DNA of 5,710 nucleotides from Anaerolineales bacterium (GTDB taxonomy: Bacteria > Chloroflexota > Anaerolineae > Anaerolineales > E44-bin32). The DNA lies in the NCBI GenBank assembly GCA_011772595.1, contig WVZH01000045.1, forward strand, positions 81,671-87,380. The letters are read 5' to 3'. Position numbers and translations under genes: made by a program. This document shows, piece by piece, positions 1 to 5,621 of this stretch (position 1 is the stretch's first letter; each line of letters opens with the position of its first letter). The notes beneath the pieces are model-generated. The model saw only the letters and a program-made list of their open reading frames with translations, made no database searches and was not told the DNA's origin.

Positions 1-316
1 GACAGACTTCGGGTACTGCCTTCACAGCGTTGAGTACATTAATCGGGAAGACATTTCCTAGAAAGATGATGAAGACGTGGCCTGCCGATAACAATAGAGC
101 GTTCTCCTTCGCCAGTTCGATCAACTCCTTGGACGTGCCACTCACTCGCACGAGTGCCGGGCCGGAAGATTCGCAAAACGCCAATCCAAACTCAATCCCC
201 GGCACCGCCCCCACTAGGGCTTCATGCAGGTCTTCAACGGTCTTGATGAAATGGGACTGACCCAGGATCATGTTCACCGGATCGGGTTTTTCGATTTTTA
301 CCGTACTCAGTTCCAT
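1..316 (-). CDS. Adenosine-specific kinase family protein (DUF355), 3' end cut off by window edge
   Basis: The window edge cuts this gene: 105 codons are present and the reading frame is open to base 1. The protein begins MELSTVKIEKP and carries the very conserved blocks of the DUF355/Adenosine_kin family: MILGQSHFIKTVEDL (residues 16-30), VPGIEFGLAFCESSG (38-52), ELIELAK (64-70), SAGHVFIIF (77-85) and FPINVLNAVKAVPEVC (90-105). Family members are about 160 residues long, so roughly the last third is missing. Work on an archaeal homologue showed adenosine binding and stable histidine phosphorylation, which led to the proposal of an adenosine-specific kinase; the physiological role is not settled. 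His22 and His80 are the histidines visible in conserved blocks here. The start is firm: AAAGGAGGTG (321-330) lies four bases upstream of the ATG. The gene follows the DUF3048 gene after a 245-base gap and probably has its own promoter. There is no signal peptide, so it is presumably cytoplasmic. The family assignment is strong; the enzymatic role is taken from the family. Confidence 0.93.
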   Translation of the reverse strand, partial: MELSTVKIEKPDPVNMILGQSHFIKTVEDLHEALVGAVPGIEFGLAFCESSGPALVRVSGTSKELIELAKENALLLSAGHVFIIFLGNVFPINVLNAVKAVPEVC

Positions 317-400
317 GAAACACCTCCTTTATGTCCCGAGGTTTATCGAAACAACGAATATTTCGGATTCCATATCGTGGGTGACCAAGGAGCACCCCCC

Positions 401-452
401 ATTGTAGCTCAGACAAATGGAGCTTATCTCATAAAACTCTCTTGATTTTCAA
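401..452 (-). promoter_or_regulatory. Candidate promoter(s) for the DUF355 gene
   Basis: Two sigma70-like possibilities read toward the DUF355 gene. The first has a -35 box TTGAAA (447-452), an 18-base spacer and a -10 box GATAAG (423-428). The second is a better -10 box, TACAAT (401-406), but I see no good -35 box 16-18 bases before it. Either would leave a leader of roughly 75-105 bases before the ATG at 316. That leader contains a small hairpin, GGGTG/CACCC with a nine-base loop (379-397 on the plus strand). The -35 box overlaps a 5-bp inverted repeat, CTTGA-TTT-TCAAG (441-453), that could instead be a weak end-of-transcript hairpin for the DUF3048 gene. The large gap from the gene upstream makes a promoter here likely; which box is used is a guess. 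Confidence 0.3.
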
Positions 453-507
453 GCCTGTCACCTTTTCAGCCTTCAAAGACAATGAGAGCTAGGAGGGCGA
501 GCCAATC

Positions 508-545
508 CTCTCTCCCTTGAGGGAGAGGGATAGGGTGAGGGTGAG
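508..545. repeat. Dispersed palindromic intergenic repeat, copy A
   Basis: On the plus strand a 9-bp inverted repeat (508-516 with 521-529, one G-T wobble) surrounds a TTGA loop: CCTCTCTCC(C)-TTGA-GGGAGAGG. It is followed by the purine-rich tail ATAGGGTGAGGGTGAG. The same layout recurs at 4250-4283 in the same orientation, sharing the 12-mer CTCTCCCTTGAG and the 10-mer AGGGTGAGGG. Both copies are intergenic. It resembles REP-like palindromes with a CCCTCTCCC stem and a GGGTGAGGG flank that I recall from many environmental bacterial genomes. Read on the minus strand it lies 17 bases after the DUF3048 stop codon, so its hairpin could protect or help end that transcript. It lacks the run of T expected of an intrinsic terminator. 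Confidence 0.7.
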
Positions 546-561
546 TTCACGCAGTAGAACG

Positions 562-1815
562 CTACCAAGGCATCACTGGGTTATGATAACGGACGATCCG
601 TTCCTCCGCATTCCACGTCGTTTCCCAGCTGACGACTTCGAAAAACGTCGCCCCTGGCTTGAGTGGGATAGGATTGCCATCCTTATCATGAATGGTGAAC
701 TTACCACTCTGAGACGACCACTTAACGTCGTAGAGCCGTCCATCACGAAGAAGCATTCCTTTTCGATCCCGTACATACAGGAGTTCCACCTCAATGATCG
801 TTAAGTTGACGTAGCGATGCTGCGCCCACAAGATGACCACGTTCTCAAAGGCCAGTTGCTCTCCTGTGAGCCCCTCCACTACTGGAAAAAGCTCTCCCGT
901 GCCGTCCGCGGTATCCTGAGAGCGTAAATAGGCACCACGGGTCGGATCGTACTCCCATCCGACCTGATTGAGATAGTTGTAGACGATACGCAAGAAGCCA
1001 GCCTCTTCACCACCAGGCGGTGGAGAGGGATCGAAGACCAAGGTCGCGTATTTCTCCGGATCGATGTGACAGCCCTCATCGCCAAAGATGTCGCTGAGGA
1101 CGACGCCTGCGCTGTTGATGTCGTCGGGATCGGAACCGTAAACCGAAGACCGATTGGTCAATTGCCTGGCGACCTCTCCGGACGCACCGGCAGTTATCAG
1201 CCGGGCACCCAAAAAAAGTGTCTTGATGTCCTCAAAAACCACCCTGCCGGAGCGTACCGGTCCAATGACGAATCCTTCCTCAGAGCCATCCGCTAAACGA
1301 TTTTGGAAAATCTGCTCAAGATATTGTACGTAATCGCCATAATAAACTGCGACATAGCGCGTCATCCCTTCGCCGATGAAAGTCTCCCAAACCTGTGCAG
1401 CGACAGATAGACCCGCCTGAGGTCGAGATGAAACAGGGAAATTGGAGATCGACACGAGCAAGGGGCGTTGACATAACGTGAGCGGATTAATGACTTCCAA
1501 GCCCGTGAGCGGGTTGATCGCGCCAGATCCGGGTACGGGCGTCGACGTGACCGTGGGTGTGATCGTGGGTGTTGTCGTGGGTGTGGTTTCATCTTTCTCA
1601 CCCTCGCTTTCCCTCATGTCTTCATCCGGTTCGATTGTGAAAGTCGCGGTTTTTTCGGCCTCCTCCTCTGCATGAGGCGCGACTTCTTCCTCGAGAAATT
1701 GCGTGGATACAGGTTCTTGGATTCCTCCACCGACGGTTTCGCACCCCGCGATCAATAATCCGCACATAAAAACCAAAGATAAAGAAATGAAAAGAGCTCT
1801 CTCCTTGAGTAACAT
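562..1815 (-). CDS. DUF3048 domain lipoprotein (YerB-like)
   Basis: A predicted secreted lipoprotein of 417 residues. A lysine/arginine-containing N-terminus (MLLKER) and a hydrophobic stretch lead to the lipobox LIAGC, so cleavage should leave a lipidated Cys25. Residues about 40-75 are very acidic (many Glu). A Thr/Pro linker follows (about 77-97, TPTTTPTITPTVTSTP), then NPLTGL at about 101-106, which opens the DUF3048 domain. Family-typical segments are LVSISNFPVSSRPQAGLS (about 120-137), VWETFIGEGMTRYVAVYYG (about 142-160) and IGPVRSGR (about 184-191). The second half (about 265-417) fits the DUF3048 C-terminal domain and ends in VRYHNPVMPW. The length suits YerB-like proteins, whose function is unknown. 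I chose the ATG at 1815 because GGAGAGAGG lies six bases upstream and the result is a normal signal peptide. An ATG at 1845 is in frame and would add ten residues but has no ribosome binding site. Gaps of 137 and 245 bases separate it from its neighbours. Confidence 0.92.
   Translation of the reverse strand: MLLKERALFISLSLVFMCGLLIAGCETVGGGIQEPVSTQFLEEEVAPHAEEEAEKTATFTIEPDEDMRESEGEKDETTPTTTPTITPTVTSTPVPGSGAINPLTGLEVINPLTLCQRPLLVSISNFPVSSRPQAGLSVAAQVWETFIGEGMTRYVAVYYGDYVQYLEQIFQNRLADGSEEGFVIGPVRSGRVVFEDIKTLFLGARLITAGASGEVARQLTNRSSVYGSDPDDINSAGVVLSDIFGDEGCHIDPEKYATLVFDPSPPPGGEEAGFLRIVYNYLNQVGWEYDPTRGAYLRSQDTADGTGELFPVVEGLTGEQLAFENVVILWAQHRYVNLTIIEVELLYVRDRKGMLLRDGRLYDVKWSSQSGKFTIHDKDGNPIPLKPGATFFEVVSWETTWNAEERIVRYHNPVMPW
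1549..1584. repeat. Three tandem 12-bp units encoding the Thr-Pro linker
   Basis: Three adjacent 12-base units, 1549-1560 (GACCGTGGGTGT), 1561-1572 (GATCGTGGGTGT) and 1573-1584 (TGTCGTGGGTGT), differ only in the first three bases. On the coding (minus) strand they give TPTT, TPTI and TPTV. They form the core of the flexible linker between the membrane anchor and the DUF3048 domain. Being in-frame and a multiple of three, the unit number could vary between strains without breaking the gene. Confidence 0.85.
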
Positions 1816-1821
1816 CTCCTG

Positions 1822-1830
1822 CCTCTCTCC
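1822..1830 (-). promoter_or_regulatory. Ribosome binding site that decides the DUF3048 start
   Basis: On the minus strand GGAGAGAGG ends six bases before the ATG at 1815. The alternative in-frame ATG at 1845 is preceded by CCCAACAATAAAA, with no purine-rich site, so the shorter protein is preferred. A second AGGAG touches the ATG directly and is too close to serve. Confidence 0.6.
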
Positions 1831-1937
1831 TGACTCATGGATCATTTTTATTGTTGGGAGATCTCCTCTAAGGATGAAAACAAAGTGATCCCCAATAACC
1901 TCTCATGCCTGTTCCACTGCTGCAGAGGAGGTTCTTC

Positions 1938-1951
1938 AGGGTTGATACCCT
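1938..1951 (-). other. Small hairpin directly after the AlkD-like gene
   Basis: One base after the TGA of the AlkD-like gene, the minus strand reads AGGGT-ATCA-ACCCT, a 5-bp stem with a four-base loop. A second, longer-range pairing (AACCTC at 1897-1902 with GAGGTT at 1927-1932) lies beyond it. Neither is followed by a T run, so intrinsic termination is not supported. The structures may stabilise the end of the transcript or be chance. The rest of the gap 1816-1952 shows no gene and no clear promoter. Confidence 0.25.
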
Positions 1952-1952
1952 A

Positions 1953-2744
1953 TCATGAATGCTCGATTGTATCGCGAAACGACCGCTGATCTGAGTCTTT
2001 AAGTTTCTTCGCTGCCATCTTGAGCGTGGAGCGTGCCGACTTCGATAGGCTCTCTGAAGTTCGAGCCATCATCCAATCCCTGGCAAGATCATAGTGCCTC
2101 TGGAGAACTTGTCGAATACTCCAATCCACGGCCTTTCGTATGTAGTGCTCTGGATCGTCTAATAACAGCTTGCATATCGAAAGAACTCTGCGATCCAAAG
2201 CCCTCGCCAACTCATCAGGGTATTTCGCTCTTCGTAGATAGACAGGAGCGACCAGGGCAGCTCGCCGCACCCATAGGTCTTCGTCAGCAACCCAGGTCTC
2301 GAGGACGTCCATATAGCGCGCCTCTTCTGTAAGCGCCTGGCCCAGTAGCGCCATGCAGAGTTGGTCACAAATCTCCCAATTGGTGACATCGGGCAAAAAG
2401 CGAACGCCGAGCTTCCATCGCTCCTCAGGAGGAAGGTCTTTCAGACCCGCCAGTATGAAGAGGCTAAGCAACTTGTGTTCGCGGCTCCCTCGTTCCCAAG
2501 ATTCTAGCGCTAGGCTCCGTAAGTGGTCGGATTCCTTGCCATACATACGCAAAACGCCACGTGCTAAATCACGCAGGACGGGCACTTTCACCCCATACAA
2601 TTCCCCCACCCCAGGTGCGACCATTTGCATCCCAGTTAGGTATTGGGGATCATCTCCAAGGCGTTCAAATGCACGAGTGAGATGGTCCAACACCAAGCGC
2701 GCTTCGAAATCTTCAGGCAAGGCGGCGAGCACAGCATCTGGCAT
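1953..2744 (-). CDS. DNA alkylation repair protein, AlkD-like (HEAT-like repeats)
   Basis: A 263-residue, mostly helical protein of the DNA alkylation repair family (AlkC/AlkD type). AlkD enzymes are DNA glycosylases that remove positively charged bases such as N3- and N7-alkylpurines without flipping the base. The diagnostic motif is present: TNWEICDQLC (121-130) puts Trp123 and Asp127 in the W-x3-D arrangement of the catalytic Trp and Asp of Bacillus AlkD. AVDWSIRQV (205-213) supplies Trp208, matching the third key aromatic residue. VRRAALVAPVYL (159-170) supplies the conserved Arg near the DNA backbone. The early block YGVKVPVLRDLAR (50-62) is also typical. The C-terminal tail from about 233 is lysine-rich. 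The start at 2744 has TAGGGA six bases upstream and lies 14 bases after the methyltransferase stop, so the two genes are probably co-transcribed and coupled. No signal peptide is seen, in keeping with cytoplasmic action on DNA. Family certain; substrate range inferred. Confidence 0.93.
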   Translation of the reverse strand: MPDAVLAALPEDFEARLVLDHLTRAFERLGDDPQYLTGMQMVAPGVGELYGVKVPVLRDLARGVLRMYGKESDHLRSLALESWERGSREHKLLSLFILAGLKDLPPEERWKLGVRFLPDVTNWEICDQLCMALLGQALTEEARYMDVLETWVADEDLWVRRAALVAPVYLRRAKYPDELARALDRRVLSICKLLLDDPEHYIRKAVDWSIRQVLQRHYDLARDWMMARTSESLSKSARSTLKMAAKKLKDSDQRSFRDTIEHS

Positions 2745-2758
2745 CAGTATTCCCTACG

Positions 2759-3310
2759 CTAAACAAGCTTGGTCCTTACTTCAGGACCCGTTTTCCCGAT
2801 CTCATACAGGAAGATTCCCCGTTTTTCATCGATCGCCAAGGGGGTCCAATCGGAAATAGAAAATGTGCGCGAGACGATTCTGGCGCCGGGCTTGAGCTGC
2901 TCCACTAGCCGAGTCTTCAAACGCTGATTCGTGGCTTGAAGGAGATACATGCTTACTACGTCCGCTTCCGCGATATCGAATTCAAACATGTTCCCATAGT
3001 AAACACGAGCACGCTCGTGCAAACCCAAGAGCCGGATCAATGTGTTGGCGAGAAGGCATCGCAGCGGATCGACCTCGACACCAACAGCGAATGCTTGGAA
3101 GGTGCGTGCGGCGACAATCACGATCCGTCCGTCCCCGGCTCCCAGATCGACAAGTTTCTCTCCAGGCTGTAAATCCGCCAAAGTGAGCATTTTCTTGATG
3201 GCTCGTATGGACGTTGGAACCCATGGCGCTCCCCACAATGTGGACAAAAGGGCGCTACATCCAGCAAAGAGCGTCAAGCCAAGGAGTACACGGAAGACCA
3301 ATGATTCCAT
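2759..3310 (-). CDS. Membrane-anchored class I SAM-dependent methyltransferase, FAM173/ATPSCKMT-like
   Basis: A 183-residue protein with one N-terminal hydrophobic segment (about 5-27) and a compact Rossmann methyltransferase domain. Motif I is VDLGAGDGRIV (54-64), binding S-adenosylmethionine. An acidic residue at the end of strand 2 follows in GVEVDP (Glu79), and GNMFEFDIAEADVV (106-119) covers motifs II-IV. APWVPTS (28-34), just before the core, and LLQATNQRLKTRLVEQLKPGARIVSRTF (123-150) resemble the FAM173 family. Eukaryotic members of that family methylate lysines of mitochondrial membrane proteins, including the ATP synthase c subunit; bacterial substrates are not known to me. A short membrane anchor would suit a membrane-protein target. 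The ATG at 3310 has no visible Shine-Dalgarno site, and the next in-frame upstream stop is at 3341-3343, so no other ATG/GTG/TTG start is available. It is followed by the AlkD-like gene after 14 bases. Methyltransferase certain; FAM173 subfamily likely; substrate unknown. Confidence 0.88.
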   Translation of the reverse strand: MESLVFRVLLGLTLFAGCSALLSTLWGAPWVPTSIRAIKKMLTLADLQPGEKLVDLGAGDGRIVIVAARTFQAFAVGVEVDPLRCLLANTLIRLLGLHERARVYYGNMFEFDIAEADVVSMYLLQATNQRLKTRLVEQLKPGARIVSRTFSISDWTPLAIDEKRGIFLYEIGKTGPEVRTKLV

Positions 3311-3323
3311 TTGATGAAGATTT

Positions 3324-3386
3324 GCGATTATCGCTGTCCCCTATCGCGCTTTTCTGGGCAGATAGGGTTGCCATTGCACGCGTGCA
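3324..3386 (-). promoter_or_regulatory. Inverted-repeat-rich leader and candidate promoter of the methyltransferase-AlkD pair
   Basis: The 78-base gap after the DUF72 gene contains three inverted repeats. The first is the perfect 12-bp palindrome TGCACGCGTGCA (3375-3386), two bases after the DUF72 stop. The second is CCCTATC (3339-3345) paired with GATAGGG (3361-3367) across 15 bases. The third is GCGAT-T-ATCGC (3324-3334). The last contains, on the minus strand, GATAAT (3327-3332), a five-of-six match to a -10 box, though no good -35 box lies 16-18 bases before it. A start about seven bases downstream would give a leader of only about ten bases, which would fit the lack of a Shine-Dalgarno site. 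No stem is followed by a T run, so a classic terminator is unlikely. Confidence 0.3.
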
Positions 3387-3388
3387 CC

Positions 3389-4204
3389 TCAATCCAAATC
3401 AAGTCCCAATTGACCTGACCCACCATCACCACTTGGAGTGTCAAGCGGCTGACCGACCAGAGCGGCAAATTGCCTAACACTTTCCGGGCTGTGGCCTGCA
3501 AAGTGATTGTTGAAAAAGCCGTACACGTCGACGCCATCCACCAGAAACCGGCGTACACGCTCTGCCCACTTTTCTAACACCTCCGTGCGATCGATCTGAA
3601 TGCGGTCGAATACGACGATATCCTTTCGCCTACCCAACCAACGGATCACGGTGAAATCGGCAGTAATCCAATCCATCTTGGGCATGTAATGCAGGTCTTG
3701 AAGCACCAAGGAGACATTGTGAGCCGAGAGCATTTCCCCAAAATTTGGCGTCAGCCAAGCGCGATTGCGGATCTCGACGGCATAGCGTGTACCCGCTGGC
3801 AATGACGCCAGAAACGAATCGAGGCGGTCGAAATAATCAGGGGTGAAGTCGTAGGCGAATTGCAGGGTGAGCACGGCCAGCTTTTCGCGCAGGGCTTGCA
3901 TCGTACCGACGAAAGCTTCCGCATCTCCCAACGCACGGTCGAGTTTTTTTTCATGCGTGATCAATTTCGGGAATTTCGCCGTGAACTGAAAATGATCTGG
4001 GGTGCGCTGATACCAGCCCTGAACTGTCGTTGGCCGTGGCACGCCATAAAACGTGGAGTCGATCTCTACAGACCGGAAGTGACGGGCGTATTCTTCCAGA
4101 TAGGCGCGTTGAGGCGTTCCTTCAGGGTAAAAGGGTCCCACCCAATCTTTAAACGAAAATCCTTGCGTGCCAAGGAGTAAGTTACCGTGGGTTCGTGCTT
4201 TCAT
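3389..4204 (-). CDS. DUF72 domain protein (YecE-like, TIM-barrel)
   Basis: A 271-residue cytoplasmic protein that covers the whole DUF72 (YecE) family length. Family motifs appear in order: LLGTQGFSFKDWVGPFYP (10-27), VEIDSTFYGVP (46-56), FTAKFPKLITH (74-84), LTLQFAYDF (112-120), YAVEIRNRAW (141-150), VIRWLGR (186-192) and VYGFFNNHFAGHSPESV (227-243). These blocks line the proposed active site of a TIM-like barrel, but no reaction is established for the family. The C-terminal end GDGGSGQLGLDLD resembles tails seen in other members that end in a Leu-rich QLxLD segment. The start is uncertain by one codon: a TTG at 4207 immediately precedes the ATG at 4204, and AAAGG (4214-4218) is six bases from the TTG and nine from the ATG. 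I chose the ATG. It is separated from coaBC by 196 bases and from the methyltransferase by 78, so it may be its own unit. Confidence 0.92.
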   Translation of the reverse strand: MKARTHGNLLLGTQGFSFKDWVGPFYPEGTPQRAYLEEYARHFRSVEIDSTFYGVPRPTTVQGWYQRTPDHFQFTAKFPKLITHEKKLDRALGDAEAFVGTMQALREKLAVLTLQFAYDFTPDYFDRLDSFLASLPAGTRYAVEIRNRAWLTPNFGEMLSAHNVSLVLQDLHYMPKMDWITADFTVIRWLGRRKDIVVFDRIQIDRTEVLEKWAERVRRFLVDGVDVYGFFNNHFAGHSPESVRQFAALVGQPLDTPSGDGGSGQLGLDLD

Positions 4205-4249
4205 CAAGTGTAGCCTTTAATAATCACTCTCCGCTATCCGCCTTCAATT

Positions 4250-4283
4250 CCCTCTCCCTTGAGAGAGCGCAAGGGTGAGGGGA
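4250..4283. repeat. Dispersed palindromic intergenic repeat, copy B (degenerate)
   Basis: CCCTCTCCC-TTGA-GAGAG followed by CGCAAGGGTGAGGGG on the plus strand is a second copy of the element at 508-545. It shares the 12-mer CTCTCCCTTGAG (4252-4263) and the 10-mer AGGGTGAGGG (4272-4281). Its right arm is damaged: a C-A mismatch (4257/4264) interrupts the stem, and two bases are missing between stem and tail compared with copy A. It lies about 45 bases upstream of the DUF72 start on the minus strand. The decayed arm suggests an old, inactive copy. Confidence 0.65.
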
Positions 4284-4400
4284 AATTCATCCTTCTCAAA
4301 CCCACTCGCGACACCTCTCGAAGAACTATAGGGAGAGTCTGTCCCCCATCTCCTGAGTAGACGGTCAGCCAACTCGACCTTCGAAGACTACCCAGCCTTA

Positions 4401-5621
4401 TCAATCATTCAGTAAATCCACAACCCGCCGCAAGACCTGCTCGGCGACATCCGTTTTACGCATCAAGGGCAATTCCTCTGCGCCCCCATCGGCATCCAAA
4501 ATCGTCACACGGTTGGTATCGACGGCAAATCCCGCATCGGACGCGGTGATGTCGTTGGCAACGATCAACGAAAGACCTTTTTCTTCCAGTTTCGCGCGGG
4601 CGTTGTTCAACAAGTCCTCGCTCTCCGCGGCGAAACCAACAATGAGTTCTGGTCGCTTCGCTTTTTTACGCCGCGCAGCGACCGCCGCCAAAATATCCTC
4701 GGTCGGCTCAAGATCAACTTCCGGCACGCCTTTACGTCGCTTGAGCTTTTCATCGGCCGTACGGATGGGACGAAAATCCGCAACAGCGGCTGCCATGAGT
4801 AACACATCGGCAGTTTCTGTCGCCTTCATAACAGCATCGAGCATCCCAGCGGCCGTGGTCACATCGATTCGCTCGGCGCCAACCGGTGTCGTCAGATGAG
4901 TCGGAGCACTGATAAGGATGACCTCCGCTCCGCGATCGAGCGCGGCCTGCGCCAGTGCAAAACCCTGCTTGCCGGAGGATCGGTTAGCGAGCACACGCAC
5001 TGGGTCGACAGGCTCCTGCGTACCGCCCGCGGTGACGACTACCCTTCGACCAGCGAGCGCACCCTCACGCCCGAGAATCCTGCGCACGTGTCCGACGAGG
5101 TCTTCCGGTTCGACCATTCGTCCCATTCCGATCAAACCGGAGGCCATGCGGCCTTTTACGGGGCCAACAACCCAGACCCCCCGCTCCTTCAAGATCGCCA
5201 GATTGGCCTGAGTCGCGGGATGCTCGAACATCCCTGCGTCCATCGCCGGCGCAATCACAAGGGGACAGCCAATCGCGAGCGCTGTCACCGTTAACAGAGA
5301 GTTTGCATGACCATGGGCCAATTTGGCGATCGTATTGGCCGTGATCGGCGCAATGAGGAACAAATCAGCCTCCTGCGCTAGGCCCACATGGATCACGTGT
5401 GCCTCGCCCCCCCACAAATCTTCATCGGTATAGGCACGTTCGCCAGTCACGGACTGGAATGATAAAGGAGCCACGAATTGTTGAGCCGCATCCGTCAGGA
5501 TGACATCCACCCGTGCTCCACCCTGTGTAAGTTTTGATGCTAAATCCACGGCTTTGTACGCGGCGATTGAGCCAGTCACACCCAACATAATTCGGCGATC
5601 TTCGAGAATTGATTCACTCAT
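4401..5621 (-). CDS. coaBC: Bifunctional phosphopantothenoylcysteine decarboxylase / phosphopantothenate-cysteine ligase CoaBC (Dfp)
   Basis: This 406-residue enzyme performs two consecutive steps of coenzyme A synthesis: it joins 4'-phosphopantothenate to cysteine (CoaB) and then decarboxylates the product to 4'-phosphopantetheine (CoaC, FMN-dependent). The N-terminal CoaC domain (about 8-185) shows the FMN-binding GVTGSIAAYKA (14-24), the active-site His78 in VIHVGLA, APITANTIAKLAHGHAN (91-107) and the substrate loop PAMDAGM (125-131). The C-terminal CoaB domain (about 190-404) shows VVVTAGGTQEPVDPVR (194-209), ANRSSGKQG (212-220, with Asn213), AAAVADFRP (277-285), the lysine patch EKLKRRK (291-297, Lys292) and IVANDI (353-358). 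Two CoaC positions differ from the E. coli enzyme: Asp128 where it has Asn125, and Ser161 (ASGLIGMGRM) where it has Cys158. The ATG at 5621 has GAGGGG four bases upstream and gives the usual length. In-frame ATGs at 5642 and 5651 lack such a site. Identity is very secure. Confidence 0.97.
   Translation of the reverse strand: MSESILEDRRIMLGVTGSIAAYKAVDLASKLTQGGARVDVILTDAAQQFVAPLSFQSVTGERAYTDEDLWGGEAHVIHVGLAQEADLFLIAPITANTIAKLAHGHANSLLTVTALAIGCPLVIAPAMDAGMFEHPATQANLAILKERGVWVVGPVKGRMASGLIGMGRMVEPEDLVGHVRRILGREGALAGRRVVVTAGGTQEPVDPVRVLANRSSGKQGFALAQAALDRGAEVILISAPTHLTTPVGAERIDVTTAAGMLDAVMKATETADVLLMAAAVADFRPIRTADEKLKRRKGVPEVDLEPTEDILAAVAARRKKAKRPELIVGFAAESEDLLNNARAKLEEKGLSLIVANDITASDAGFAVDTNRVTILDADGGAEELPLMRKTDVAEQVLRRVVDLLND

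Noticed and set aside
508..545. Possible CRISPR repeat or intrinsic terminator at the palindrome
   Set aside because: Only one unit is present locally, with no spacer array, and neither strand has a T run after the stem.
517..804. Plus-strand open frame overlapping the end of the DUF3048 gene
   Set aside because: It begins in the repeat element and then runs antisense through a well-supported domain, with no ribosome site and no family resemblance; it is a shadow frame.
1816..1845. Ten-residue N-terminal extension of the DUF3048 protein from the ATG at 1845
   Set aside because: No ribosome site precedes it and it would place charged residues ahead of an already complete lipoprotein signal; the ATG at 1815 is better.
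1857..1866. Perfect 10-bp palindrome GGAGATCTCC upstream of the DUF3048 gene
   Set aside because: Short, not extended by flanking symmetry, and not tied to a recognisable promoter; chance is a fair explanation.
2353..2859. Plus-strand open frame of 168 codons
   Set aside because: It lies opposite the AlkD-like gene and the end of the methyltransferase gene, is Arg/Ser/Pro-rich as expected from antisense reading, and matches nothing I recognise.
4354..4395. Imperfect nested pairings (GTAG/CTAC, GGTC/GACC) after coaBC
   Set aside because: Stems are only 4 bp with long loops and no T run, so calling a terminator is not justified.
4513..5294. Long plus-strand open frames opposite coaBC
   Set aside because: CoaBC motifs on the minus strand are complete across the whole stretch; the opposite frames have antisense-type composition and no domains.
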